Origin: an uncultured Gammaproteobacteria bacterium
GTDB lineage: Bacteria; Pseudomonadota; Gammaproteobacteria; Halothiobacillales; Halothiobacillaceae
Assembly: GCA_938004235.1 (NCBI GenBank)
Contig: CALKWL010000311.1
Coordinates: 1 to 5,839 of the forward strand
Length of the DNA stretch: 5,839 nt
Direction: 5' to 3'
Program-made: the position numbers and the translations under genes
Notes under the pieces: generated by a model
The model's input: only the letters and a program-made list of their open reading frames with translations
Database searches by the model: none
What the model was told of the DNA's origin: nothing
Shown here: one piece after another, positions 1 through 5,594 of the stretch
Position numbering within the stretch: the stretch's first letter is position 1
Layout: each line of letters starts with the position of its first letter

Positions 1-55
1 CGGCATACGGTATTGACTGACTTGACTGGAGTTCAGACGTGTGCTCTTCCGATCT
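1..55. other. Illumina adapter contamination
   Basis: Bases 23-55 match the 3' 33 bases of the Illumina TruSeq index adapter (Read 2 primer site), ending in the diagnostic GCTCTTCCGATCT. Bases 1-9 (CGGCATACG) match the P7 flow-cell region. The 13 bases between are the length expected for AGAT, an 8-base index and one G, though with several mismatches. This is seen directly and compared with remembered adapter sequence. Genomic sequence starts at about base 56, so any reading frame beginning in bases 1-55 has a false N-terminus, and the contig break here is technical. Confidence 0.96.
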
Positions 56-266
56 CCGGCTTCACTGGTGCCTGGACGTCCAGTTCAACGAAGACCAATC
101 CACCGTTCGTACCGGCTTCGCTGCCAACAACTTCGCCATCGTCCGCCACATCGTGATGAATCTCCTCCGATTGAACACGTCACGCAAGGGCAGCATAAAG
201 ACCAAGCGCATGCTGGCCGCTACGTCGGACAAATTTCGCGCAGAACTGCTCGGGGTGATGACATGA
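56..266 (+). CDS. ISAs1-family transposase, C-terminal fragment
   Basis: About 69 codons of transposase 3' end, open to the adapter junction and ending at TGA 264-266. The conserved ISAs1/H-repeat C-terminal pattern is clear: RLHWCLDVQFNED, then VRTGFAANNFAIVRHIVMNLLR, then a basic IKTKR stretch. In this family the DDE transposase catalyses cut-and-paste or copy-type movement of a roughly 1.2-1.4 kb element; the block seen here follows the catalytic core, so no catalytic triad can be judged. An apparent GTG start at 39 lies inside adapter sequence and is not real. The 5' part is missing because the contig is cut, so nothing can be said about whether the element is intact in the genome. Base composition is intermediate between the SEFIR gene and the RIT genes. 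Confidence 0.85.
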
Positions 267-267
267 A

Positions 268-282
268 GGTGCGATTGCCCTG
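268..282 (+). repeat. Probable right terminal inverted repeat of the ISAs1-family element
   Basis: The sequence GGTGCGATTGCCCTG begins two bases after the transposase stop. Insertion sequences of this family usually end in an outward ...GCCCTG shortly after the stop codon, which fits. The partner repeat would lie upstream of the contig break and cannot be compared, so the exact element end (about 282) is inferred. No target duplication can be tested. Confidence 0.5.
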
Positions 283-350
283 GGCCCGACCCAATGCCGC
301 CGTTGAGCTTTGAGGAAAGGCGTTTTTTAACATTCGCCATGTCCGGTAGC

Positions 351-381
351 AAAAGCGGTGCGGCGAAGGGTCGCCGCTTTT
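351..381. terminator. Likely bidirectional rho-independent terminator
   Basis: The outer arms AAAAGCGG (351-358) and CCGCTTTT (374-381) are perfect complements. An alternative inner hairpin pairs GCGGCGA (360-366) with TCGCCGC (371-377) around a 4-base loop and is followed directly by TTTT. On the - strand the hairpin also ends in a GCTTTT run. It sits 40 bp past the stop of the - strand SEFIR gene and downstream of the + strand transposase, which suits a shared terminator. The short T-runs make strength uncertain. Confidence 0.5.
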
Positions 382-420
382 GGTGTCCGAGTTGATAGCA
401 TTCTTATACTCATTGCGTTT

Positions 421-1857
421 TCAAGGCCGAGTTGCTAGATGTTTGTATCCAAGCAGTGATGCAGGATTAAACCTCTCGAACTCCCAACTCGGTAAGTTTC
501 GCGATCCATCCTGATAGCTCTTAAGTAGCGGCTCAAGGTCTTTCGGCGAATCAATGGACAGCAACAACTTCGATTTATTGAAGTAGAGCATTGAAACAGA
601 CCTAGCAAAAATTTCAAATGTACTATTGAAATTACCAATATAGAGCAGCGTTTCAGGCCACCAGCGCTTGCAATCGTCCTGCGCCTCGACTTCTGCACGC
701 ATGAATGCAACAAAGTCCGCCTGTAGCAAATAGCGGAATTCGATCCCGGTACCAGCGCACCGCTCCTTCAACAAGTCCGCTCTGAGGGAAAGCCGCCGTA
801 GCCCAAGTCGCTTGTTACGGTGCTCAAATGAACGCATGTATTCCCGAAAGACGATGAAGCTGACCATTACATCTCGGCCATAGTCCGAGTTTCCTGGTAG
901 GTAATACTGCTGCTGGAGAAAGTAGTTCGCTTGTTCTATCCGATCATGCTTTAGCAGAACAGCGATTAAATACAAGAACAACTCATGCACTATGAATCTG
1001 TAATTATCAAAATCCCATTCGTTACAATGAGAAATGCTTTGAGGTCTACTCATGTAGGGAATCATGCTTTCAAAAAATCGATGTAGCCTCTGTATGAATT
1101 GCTCTTCAGGCGAGTACTGCGCAACCGCAAGAAATAGCTGGATCGCTTCATTGCGAAACGGCAGAAACTCCTCAATGCTCTTGATTACGGCGTCGTCAAA
1201 CTCGCCGTCTGGTCTTGATATACGAAACCTCTCGAGATTTTCAGAAAAAACGGTGCAGTACTCGTCGAAGGCTCCGGAAGCATATGCCTTATGGTTCTTT
1301 ACTGCGTCAACGCACCTCTTGAAGATTGCCGTTGTACCCAATGAGACATGCTCGCCCTCTGACAAGAACGAAGGCTGATGGCCGAGTTCTGGTTTGATAT
1401 ATAGCGGCTTATCGAAAATCCATCGCAATAGGCGCTCGAAATTATCCGCGTACCTATCCGCTTCACTAAGGTCAATATAAATTCTAGATTTATAGTACGT
1501 GGGAAGACACGCTTTGCCGCTCTCATCTTTTTCGCAGACAACCGCTACAAACTTTTCTTGGGCTTGGTTCTCATAAACCTCCCTTGAGATGATCTGCGTT
1601 TCTGTTCCTACACCACCTGCTCTTCCATCTGCCTTGGCGGCGTATTTCTCGTCGCAGATGATGGCCACTTTCTTGATTTCTGGATCAGTGACCATCTTCT
1701 CCATGAAAGCGACTGCATCGTGTCCTTCTTTGAGATCCCATTTATCCAAAATAACATCGACACCAGATTCACGCAGTTCCGTTGCAAGATCAATGACCCA
1801 CTGTTCGTGTTCAGCATTTGACCAACTGTATGAGATGAAGAGTTTCGGGGCGATCAT
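421..1857 (-). CDS. SEFIR/TIR-domain protein, probable anti-phage effector
   Basis: The 478-residue protein starts at ATG 1857-1855, with GGAG at 1870-1867 nine bases upstream, and ends at TGA 423-421. Residues ~5-150 form a SEFIR/TIR fold: KLFISYSW at 5-12, LDKWDLKEGHD at 37-47, FMEKM at 51-55, KVAIICDEKY at 63-72 and GGVGTETQIISREVY at 81-95. Glu86 or Glu93 is the likely equivalent of the TIR NADase glutamate; that assignment is inferred. Residues ~170-478 are mostly alpha-helical by composition, with a hydrophobic amphipathic stretch at 289-303 and an aromatic-rich block at 398-426. I recognise no family there. No signal peptide or clear membrane segment is seen, so it is probably cytosolic. 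Single-gene SEFIR proteins are known bacterial abortive-infection defences thought to deplete NAD after phage sensing. Here the C-terminal half is the natural candidate sensor. Codon and base use are more AT-rich than the RIT genes, suggesting separate acquisition. Domain call is firm; the defence role is inferred. Confidence 0.85.
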   Translation of the reverse strand: MIAPKLFISYSWSNAEHEQWVIDLATELRESGVDVILDKWDLKEGHDAVAFMEKMVTDPEIKKVAIICDEKYAAKADGRAGGVGTETQIISREVYENQAQEKFVAVVCEKDESGKACLPTYYKSRIYIDLSEADRYADNFERLLRWIFDKPLYIKPELGHQPSFLSEGEHVSLGTTAIFKRCVDAVKNHKAYASGAFDEYCTVFSENLERFRISRPDGEFDDAVIKSIEEFLPFRNEAIQLFLAVAQYSPEEQFIQRLHRFFESMIPYMSRPQSISHCNEWDFDNYRFIVHELFLYLIAVLLKHDRIEQANYFLQQQYYLPGNSDYGRDVMVSFIVFREYMRSFEHRNKRLGLRRLSLRADLLKERCAGTGIEFRYLLQADFVAFMRAEVEAQDDCKRWWPETLLYIGNFNSTFEIFARSVSMLYFNKSKLLLSIDSPKDLEPLLKSYQDGSRNLPSWEFERFNPASLLGYKHLATRP

Positions 1858-1902
1858 TGATCAAGGCTCCAGGGCGTAATTTTGTTTTGGGGCGACAGCT
1901 CT

Positions 1903-1932
1903 GCCGCATAACATCGGAATGCCGGATAACAT
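1903..1932. repeat. Two near-identical 12-bp direct repeats upstream of the SEFIR gene
   Basis: GCCGCATAACAT (1903-1914) and GCCGGATAACAT (1921-1932) differ at one base and start 18 bp apart. They lie 46-75 bp upstream of the SEFIR start codon. Spacing near two helical turns could suit a protein binding on one face of the DNA, such as a regulator of the SEFIR gene. A shorter GATAACA recurs at 1978-1984. Function is unknown, and chance is possible for repeats this short. Confidence 0.35.
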
Positions 1933-1948
1933 GTCCTGCAAGTTACTG

Positions 1949-1977
1949 TTTAGACGCTGGAACCACGCGCAAGGCAA
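1949..1977 (-). promoter_or_regulatory. Possible sigma70-type promoter of the SEFIR gene
   Basis: On the - strand, TTGCCT (1977-1972) and TCTAAA (1954-1949) are separated by exactly 17 bp. Each matches the consensus at 4 of 6 positions. Transcription would start near 1942, giving a leader of about 85 bases that contains the 12-bp direct repeats. The match is weak and was found by eye. Confidence 0.22.
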
Positions 1978-2066
1978 GATAACAAGACAGGAATAGGGCA
2001 GCAGCCGGCAGCTTAGTGGTCTGATGCGGCCCATCTAGCACATAGGCAGAGAGCATACCGCCTCGC

Positions 2067-2085
2067 CCGGATGACCGCTATCCGG
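2067..2085. repeat. Short inverted repeat in the SEFIR-RIT gap
   Basis: CCGGAT (2067-2072) and ATCCGG (2080-2085) are perfect 6-bp arms around a 7-base loop, 24 bp left of the larger palindrome. The rest of 1978-2108 shows no gene, RNA gene or other clear motif. The hairpin is too short to assign a role. Confidence 0.3.
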
Positions 2086-2108
2086 ATTGGGTGACCAGTG
2101 ACGGCTTG

Positions 2109-2140
2109 TGGCCGTTATGGATAGCTGTCCATAACGGCCA
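2109..2140. repeat. Perfect palindrome at the left boundary of the RIT element
   Basis: The arms TGGCCGTTATGGA (2109-2121) and TCCATAACGGCCA (2128-2140) are perfect reverse complements around the 6-base loop TAGCTG. The last six bases of the right arm (CGGCCA, 2135-2140) are also the first six bases of the RIT inverted repeat. The right end of the element has no equivalent, so this is probably target DNA or a left-only accessory site. It may be the sequence the recombinases recognised for insertion; this is inference. Confidence 0.8.
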
Positions 2141-2145
2141 TTATG
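2130..2145. other. Putative tyrosine-recombinase core site (dif-like) at the left RIT end
   Basis: CATAA (2130-2134), CGGCCA (2135-2140) and TTATG (2141-2145) give perfect inverted half-sites around a 6-bp spacer, the geometry of XerCD dif and related core sites. Read on the - strand, the element-side arm GCTGGGCATAA agrees with the E. coli dif XerC arm at 9 of 11 positions; the outer arm TTATGGACAGC agrees with the XerD arm at 6 of 11. The terminal 34-bp repeat begins exactly at the spacer (2135). That is expected if strand exchange happens there. The pattern is seen directly; the function is inferred. Confidence 0.45.
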
Positions 2146-2168
2146 CCCAGCTCCCAGTTATGAACAGT
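2135..2168 (+). repeat. Left terminal inverted repeat of the RIT element (34 bp)
   Basis: This sequence, starting CGGCCATTATGCCC and ending AGTTATGAACAGT, is the exact reverse complement of 5595-5628. Identity stops abruptly at both edges, so 2135 is the best estimate of the left outer end of the element. It contains the direct repeat CCCAGCTCCCAG (2146-2157). Confidence 0.92.
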
Positions 2169-2174
2169 TGCGGT

Positions 2175-2228
2175 GCGGGCCGCGTCATCGCGCGAGCGCA
2201 GCGTTGGTGCGCGATGCCTGCGGCCTGC
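2175..2228. terminator. GC-rich stem-loop after ritC
   Basis: CATCGCGC (2186-2193) pairs perfectly with GCGCGATG (2209-2216). Outside a small internal loop, GGCCGC (2178-2183) pairs with GCGGCC (2220-2225), and GC 2175-2176 can pair with GC 2227-2228. The structure lies between the ritC stop and the left inverted repeat. No T-run follows on the - strand, so it could be a weak terminator, an mRNA 3' stabiliser or a subterminal recombinase site. The structure is solid; its role is a guess. Confidence 0.4.
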
Positions 2229-2234
2229 ACATAA

Positions 2235-3248
2235 CTACAGGGTCTTCAAGAACTCGATCAGCGAGTCTGGCGCCTTGTAGCGCCGGATCGCGGCGTCTGG
2301 TTCCTGCAGTCTCCCCAGTGCCTGCTCCTTCATCGCCAGGTCAGCCTCGACGTATTGATGAGTTGTCGTCGGGCTCTCGTGTCCCAGCCATAGCGCGATG
2401 ACGCTGATGTCCACGCCGGCCTGCAAGAGGTGCATGGCCGTCGTGTGGCGGATGATGTGCGGGGAGATGCGGCGCGTCGCAAGCTGCGGCTGCGCGGCGG
2501 TCGCGGCCTTGACGGCGAGAGCGAGGCGCTGTGTGACGTTCCCGCGCGTCATCGCCTGACCATCGCGGTTGGGCAACAGCGCCGATGTCGGTTGCAACTG
2601 CGGATTGAGCCGTAGCCACGCCCTGATCTGCCGCACCGTCGAGCGCCACAGCGGCACCGCGCGTTGCTTGCGCCCCTTGCCGTGCAGGTGCACACAGGCG
2701 GCACCATCGAGCACCACGTCGGCCAGCGTCACGCCGATGATCTCGGAAACCCGGGCGCCGGTGTTGTAGAGCATCCTGAGCAGCAGATGGTCGCGCTGGC
2801 TCGTCCAGGAGTCGTCGGGCTCGCTGATGATCGCCAGCATTTCCTCACGCGACAGGAAGCCCAGCATCGGTCGCTCGAAGCGCTTCATCGGCACGCCCAG
2901 CGACTTCTCGACGGCATGCAGGGCGCTCACGTCGCGCCGACCGGCAAATTTCAGGAACGCCCGCAACGCCGCGAGTCGAGCGTTGCGGCTTCTCACCGTA
3001 TTGCCGCGCTCGCGCTCCAGGTGATCAAGGAAGGCCAGGATCAGCACCGGCGTGATCTCCTCGAGCCGGATCGCCGTGGGTTGCTTGTGTAGCCGCGCCT
3101 GCGCGAAGTCGAGGAACAGCACGAAGGCGTCGCGATACGCGGCAACGGTGCGCGGGCTCATCGCGCGCTGCTGCTGCAGGTGCTCGGCGAAGAACGCCTG
3201 CACCAGGGCCGCGAAGCTGGGCGCCTGGACTGATTCGGTCTTAACCAT
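2235..3248 (-). CDS. ritC: RIT tyrosine recombinase C
   Basis: The 337-residue site-specific recombinase is the third gene of the trio. Residues ~10-105 form the SAM-like core-binding domain (SPRTVAAYRDAF at 31-42). Residues ~127-315 form the catalytic domain with Arg166 (NTGARVSE), Lys191 (HGKGRKQR), His264/Arg267 (PHIIRH), His290 (LWLGH) and nucleophile Tyr299 (THQY). R-to-K and H-to-Y spacing match XerD closely, so the enzyme looks competent for DNA strand exchange through a 3'-phosphotyrosine. The start at ATG 3248 is chosen because GAGGAGG (3261-3255) lies six bases upstream. An in-frame ATG at 3254 would have no spacing, and the long upstream extension is only ritB read in another frame. 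The gene overlaps ritB by 8 bp, implying translational coupling. It ends at TAG 2237-2235, 66 bp inside the left repeat. What each of the three recombinases does separately is not established. Confidence 0.92.
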   Translation of the reverse strand: MVKTESVQAPSFAALVQAFFAEHLQQQRAMSPRTVAAYRDAFVLFLDFAQARLHKQPTAIRLEEITPVLILAFLDHLERERGNTVRSRNARLAALRAFLKFAGRRDVSALHAVEKSLGVPMKRFERPMLGFLSREEMLAIISEPDDSWTSQRDHLLLRMLYNTGARVSEIIGVTLADVVLDGAACVHLHGKGRKQRAVPLWRSTVRQIRAWLRLNPQLQPTSALLPNRDGQAMTRGNVTQRLALAVKAATAAQPQLATRRISPHIIRHTTAMHLLQAGVDISVIALWLGHESPTTTHQYVEADLAMKEQALGRLQEPDAAIRRYKAPDSLIEFLKTL

Positions 3249-4218
3249 CGTCATCCTCCTCGGCTTCGTATGGATCGACGAAATGCTCGAAACGCTTGCC
3301 CACCACTTGCAGGAGTTCGGGCGTGCCCGTGAGGTACCAGTACGTGTTCGAGACCTTGGCGTGGCCCATGTAGGTCGACAGCGCAAGCATGTGCTCGTGC
3401 ACGTTCTCGCCCTGCTCATGCCAGCGCAGCAGGCGACGCACCGCAAAGCTGTGGCGCAGATCGTGGATACGGGCCGCACCGTGGCCGCCGCGAGTGATCC
3501 AGCCCAGTTCCCGGCGCAGCTGATCGAAGATACGGTGGGCCTGCCGATTACTGAGCGCACAGCCGAGCCGGCGGCCACGGGTGGCGATGAAGAACGGCCC
3601 TTCAGGATCGGCAGGCACGTACTTCGTGCGCTCAAGGCGGTAGGTGCGCAGGGCAGTCACGGCACTCGGGTGCAGCGGCACCAGGCGCGACTTGCCGAAC
3701 TTGCTGCAGCGGACGGTCAGCACGCCGACGCTGAGGTCGACGTCCGCGTCGACCAACGCCAGGGCTTCGGAGATGCGCAGACCCGTGCAGGCGATCAGTC
3801 CGAACAAGGTCCGCATGACGGTACTGCGCAGCGGCGGCCCGAGTCGCCCGGCGGCTTCGAGCAAGGCCTCGATCTCCTCGTCGCGGAAGATGTGCGGGGT
3901 GAGCCGACCCGGGACCGGCCCGAAGGTCGCCTCGTCGGGGACCTCGGTAGCCGGCTCGAACTGCTGCAGCCAGCGCGTAAACGGCCTGAACAGACGTAAG
4001 GCGCGAGCCGCCGTACCTCGATCACCTCTGCCACCCTTGACCTGCCGCGCCCAGGCAGCCATCACCTCGACGGTAAGCGGTCCGTGGTGACCGACTGCCT
4101 CGACATAGCGTGCGAACCGGGCGAGCGCCTGACCCATGTGCTGAAGTTCGAACCCGAGGCGACGGCGCTCGGCCAGATACGTCTCGATCCGCTCGGGAAG
4201 ACAGATGTGGTTGCTCAT
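3241..4218 (-). CDS. ritB: RIT tyrosine recombinase B
   Basis: The 325-residue site-specific recombinase is the second gene of the trio. Residues ~5-90 resemble a core-binding domain (ERIETYLAERRRLGFE at 9-24). Residues ~107-312 are catalytic, with Arg148 (CTGLRISE), Lys173 (RCSKFGKSR), His252/Arg255 (IHDLRHS), His286 (YMGH) and Tyr295 (NTYWY; Tyr293 is a less likely nucleophile by spacing). The set is complete, so it should be active. The start at ATG 4218 is chosen because it overlaps the ritA stop as ATGA (4218-4215) and has AGGGAG at 4230-4225, six bases upstream. The same frame stays open to 4626, but that extension is antisense-like low-complexity protein lying wholly inside ritA. The very acidic C-terminus (EAEEDDDG) comes from codons that also carry the ritC ribosome site. 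It ends at TAA 3243-3241. Confidence 0.92.
   Translation of the reverse strand: MSNHICLPERIETYLAERRRLGFELQHMGQALARFARYVEAVGHHGPLTVEVMAAWARQVKGGRGDRGTAARALRLFRPFTRWLQQFEPATEVPDEATFGPVPGRLTPHIFRDEEIEALLEAAGRLGPPLRSTVMRTLFGLIACTGLRISEALALVDADVDLSVGVLTVRCSKFGKSRLVPLHPSAVTALRTYRLERTKYVPADPEGPFFIATRGRRLGCALSNRQAHRIFDQLRRELGWITRGGHGAARIHDLRHSFAVRRLLRWHEQGENVHEHMLALSTYMGHAKVSNTYWYLTGTPELLQVVGKRFEHFVDPYEAEEDDDG
3255..3261 (-). promoter_or_regulatory. Strong Shine-Dalgarno deciding the ritC start
   Basis: GAGGAGG on the - strand ends six bases before ATG 3248 and lies inside the last codons of ritB (the EEDDDG tail). It supports the 337-residue ritC product and ritB-ritC coupling. Confidence 0.75.
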
Positions 4219-5468
4219 GCTGGACTCCCTGGCCAGGGCAAGGCGACTTCGACCAAGCCAGCGCGATCGGTCTTCGCGTAGATGAGCGAAGTGTTCAGCG
4301 AGCGGTGCCGCAGCACATCGGCGACTTCCTTGATCGAGCCCCCGCTGTTGACCAGCCGACAGGCCAAGGTGTGGCGCAGGGCGTGCGCCCGGCCATGCGG
4401 GATACCGGCGCGGCTGAAGGCGTCGCGGATCACCCGATGGATGGCATCCACGCTGACCGGTGTATGGTGTGGAGCCAAGGAGCGCACGAACACGGATCGG
4501 TTGCTGGTGAGCGGTCGCTCGTGGCGCAGGTACGCCTCCAGCGCCTTGCCCGTGGGGACTGGCAGTGGCAGCACATCCTGGCGGCGAGACTTCGTCCGCC
4601 TCAGCGTGAGCGTGCCGTTCTGCCAATCGATGTCGTCCAGTTGTAGCCGGTTGATCTCGATACAGCGAAGGCCCAGATCGAGGGCCAGACGGACGATCGC
4701 ATAGCCGCGCTTGGGCGCGCGCAGCGCCGGGGTGAATGAATTGAGGACACGGCCGACCTCACGCGACTGCAGCGCGCGTGGCAGCGACGCATGTGTCCAG
4801 TTGGCGGGCGAAGGGATCACGCCCAGCAGCGCTTGTACCGAATCGCCGCACGTCGCGCGCCAGCGCAGATAGCCACGCAAGGCGGCGTTGATGGTCACCG
4901 CGTTGCTGATCGTGTTGCGCAACTCCAACTGCTCGGCAACGAAGCGGCGGATGTCCTGCGGTTGCAGTTCTTGCAGATCCAGAGAATGGCCCGCGAATTT
5001 GTGCACGAGCAGCCGCTCGATGATCCGCAGTCGGACCGAACGGGTGCCGCTTGCCAGCCCACGGGTATCGAGCATGTATGCGTCGTAGCGGCTCAGCTCT
5101 TCGGCGATCGGACCCGACGGTGTCGGCAAGTCCGCGATCACGCCGCGTTGGCGAAGGATTGCCAACAGGGGCATCAAAGCCGCATGTACCTCGCGTGGGC
5201 GGCGCATCACCGGCCCTCTGCAACCACAGTGCGGCAGGTGATCCTGAAGAAACTGATCGATGCGGCTCTCGTCGAGCCTGTCGACCGGCAACCGGCACAG
5301 CGACATCCAGTGAGCGAAGTGCGCGACGGCGTTCAGCCATCGCCGGCTCGTGCTGGACGCGTAGCGACCGCGCTCCAGCCGTTCGACGTAGGCCGGCACA
5401 TACGCAGCCAGCGGACCGTCGAGCAACCAGCCTTGCAGCACCGCATGCAGGGAAGGGATCTTGGGCAT
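4215..5468 (-). CDS. ritA: RIT tyrosine recombinase A
   Basis: The 417-residue recombinase is the first gene of the trio. It is longer than RitB and RitC because of an N-terminal region (~1-120) with a CxC motif (HCGC, 80-83) before a SAM-like core-binding domain at ~123-216. The CxC could help bind a metal, but no second clear ligand pair is seen. Residues ~232-402 are catalytic: Arg268 (DLGLRCIE), Lys293 (RTKSRRQ), His362/Arg365 (AHALRHT), His388 (VLRHRS) and Tyr397 (SLIYAKT). H-to-Y spacing of nine equals that in RitB, RitC and XerD, so the enzyme appears active. The start at ATG 5468 has AGGAG (5479-5475) six bases upstream. The stop TGA 4217-4215 overlaps the ritB start. The promoter must lie between here and the right repeat, or in the repeat itself. 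RitA might be the dominant or structural partner of a three-recombinase complex, but this is conjecture. Confidence 0.92.
   Translation of the reverse strand: MPKIPSLHAVLQGWLLDGPLAAYVPAYVERLERGRYASSTSRRWLNAVAHFAHWMSLCRLPVDRLDESRIDQFLQDHLPHCGCRGPVMRRPREVHAALMPLLAILRQRGVIADLPTPSGPIAEELSRYDAYMLDTRGLASGTRSVRLRIIERLLVHKFAGHSLDLQELQPQDIRRFVAEQLELRNTISNAVTINAALRGYLRWRATCGDSVQALLGVIPSPANWTHASLPRALQSREVGRVLNSFTPALRAPKRGYAIVRLALDLGLRCIEINRLQLDDIDWQNGTLTLRRTKSRRQDVLPLPVPTGKALEAYLRHERPLTSNRSVFVRSLAPHHTPVSVDAIHRVIRDAFSRAGIPHGRAHALRHTLACRLVNSGGSIKEVADVLRHRSLNTSLIYAKTDRAGLVEVALPWPGSPA
4225..4230 (-). promoter_or_regulatory. Shine-Dalgarno for ritB at the ritA-ritB ATGA overlap
   Basis: AGGGAG on the - strand is followed by six bases and ATG 4218, whose last bases also form the ritA TGA stop. 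This favours reinitiation by ribosomes finishing ritA and fixes the ritB start. Confidence 0.7.
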
Positions 5469-5594
5469 GGCAAACTCCTATCGGGAAGAGGAGTTGCCGT
5501 CCTGCGCCAGCGCCGGAATTATGTCCAGCCCCGGGTTCGTCGACGCTACAGATCAGGCGCTACGCCGGGCCATCCCCAGCATCGCCGTGAGCCG
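5469..5594 (-). promoter_or_regulatory. ritA leader with a possible -10 element
   Basis: This 126-bp gap between the right inverted repeat and ritA is the only place for an internal RIT promoter. On the - strand CATAAT (5523-5518) matches 5 of 6 bases of a -10 box, 49 bp before the start codon, but no convincing -35 is seen at 16-18 bp. No gene is visible. If the promoter is this close to the end, recombinase binding at the repeat could repress it. Confidence 0.2.

Noticed and set aside
39..313. Small + strand reading frames starting at 39 and 41
   Set aside because: Both start inside adapter sequence. The first continues as the ISAs1 transposase tail, which I annotate from 56; the second is the same DNA in the wrong frame.
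1871..1882. CAGGGCGTAATT as a second ISAs1-type end, making a composite transposon around the SEFIR gene
   Set aside because: Only the first six bases agree with the complement of the candidate end at 268-282, and no transposase accompanies it.
1996..2040. tRNA-like stretch (GCAGCTTAGTGGTCTG)
   Set aside because: It superficially resembles a D-arm, but no anticodon arm, TpsiC arm or acceptor pairing can be built around it.
2109..2140. Integron attC site
   Set aside because: The arms lack the RYYYAAC/GTTRRRY boxes and no integron integrase or cassette array is seen; a tyrosine-recombinase target is the better reading.
3249..3635. Longer RitC reading frame starting at 3635
   Set aside because: The extra N-terminal part is ritB read in another frame, rich in Arg/Ser/Thr/Cys without domain character. 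The ribosome site at 3255-3261 supports ATG 3248.
4219..4626. Longer RitB reading frame starting at 4626
   Set aside because: The extension lies wholly inside ritA and is low-complexity. The ATGA overlap and ribosome site place the start at 4218.
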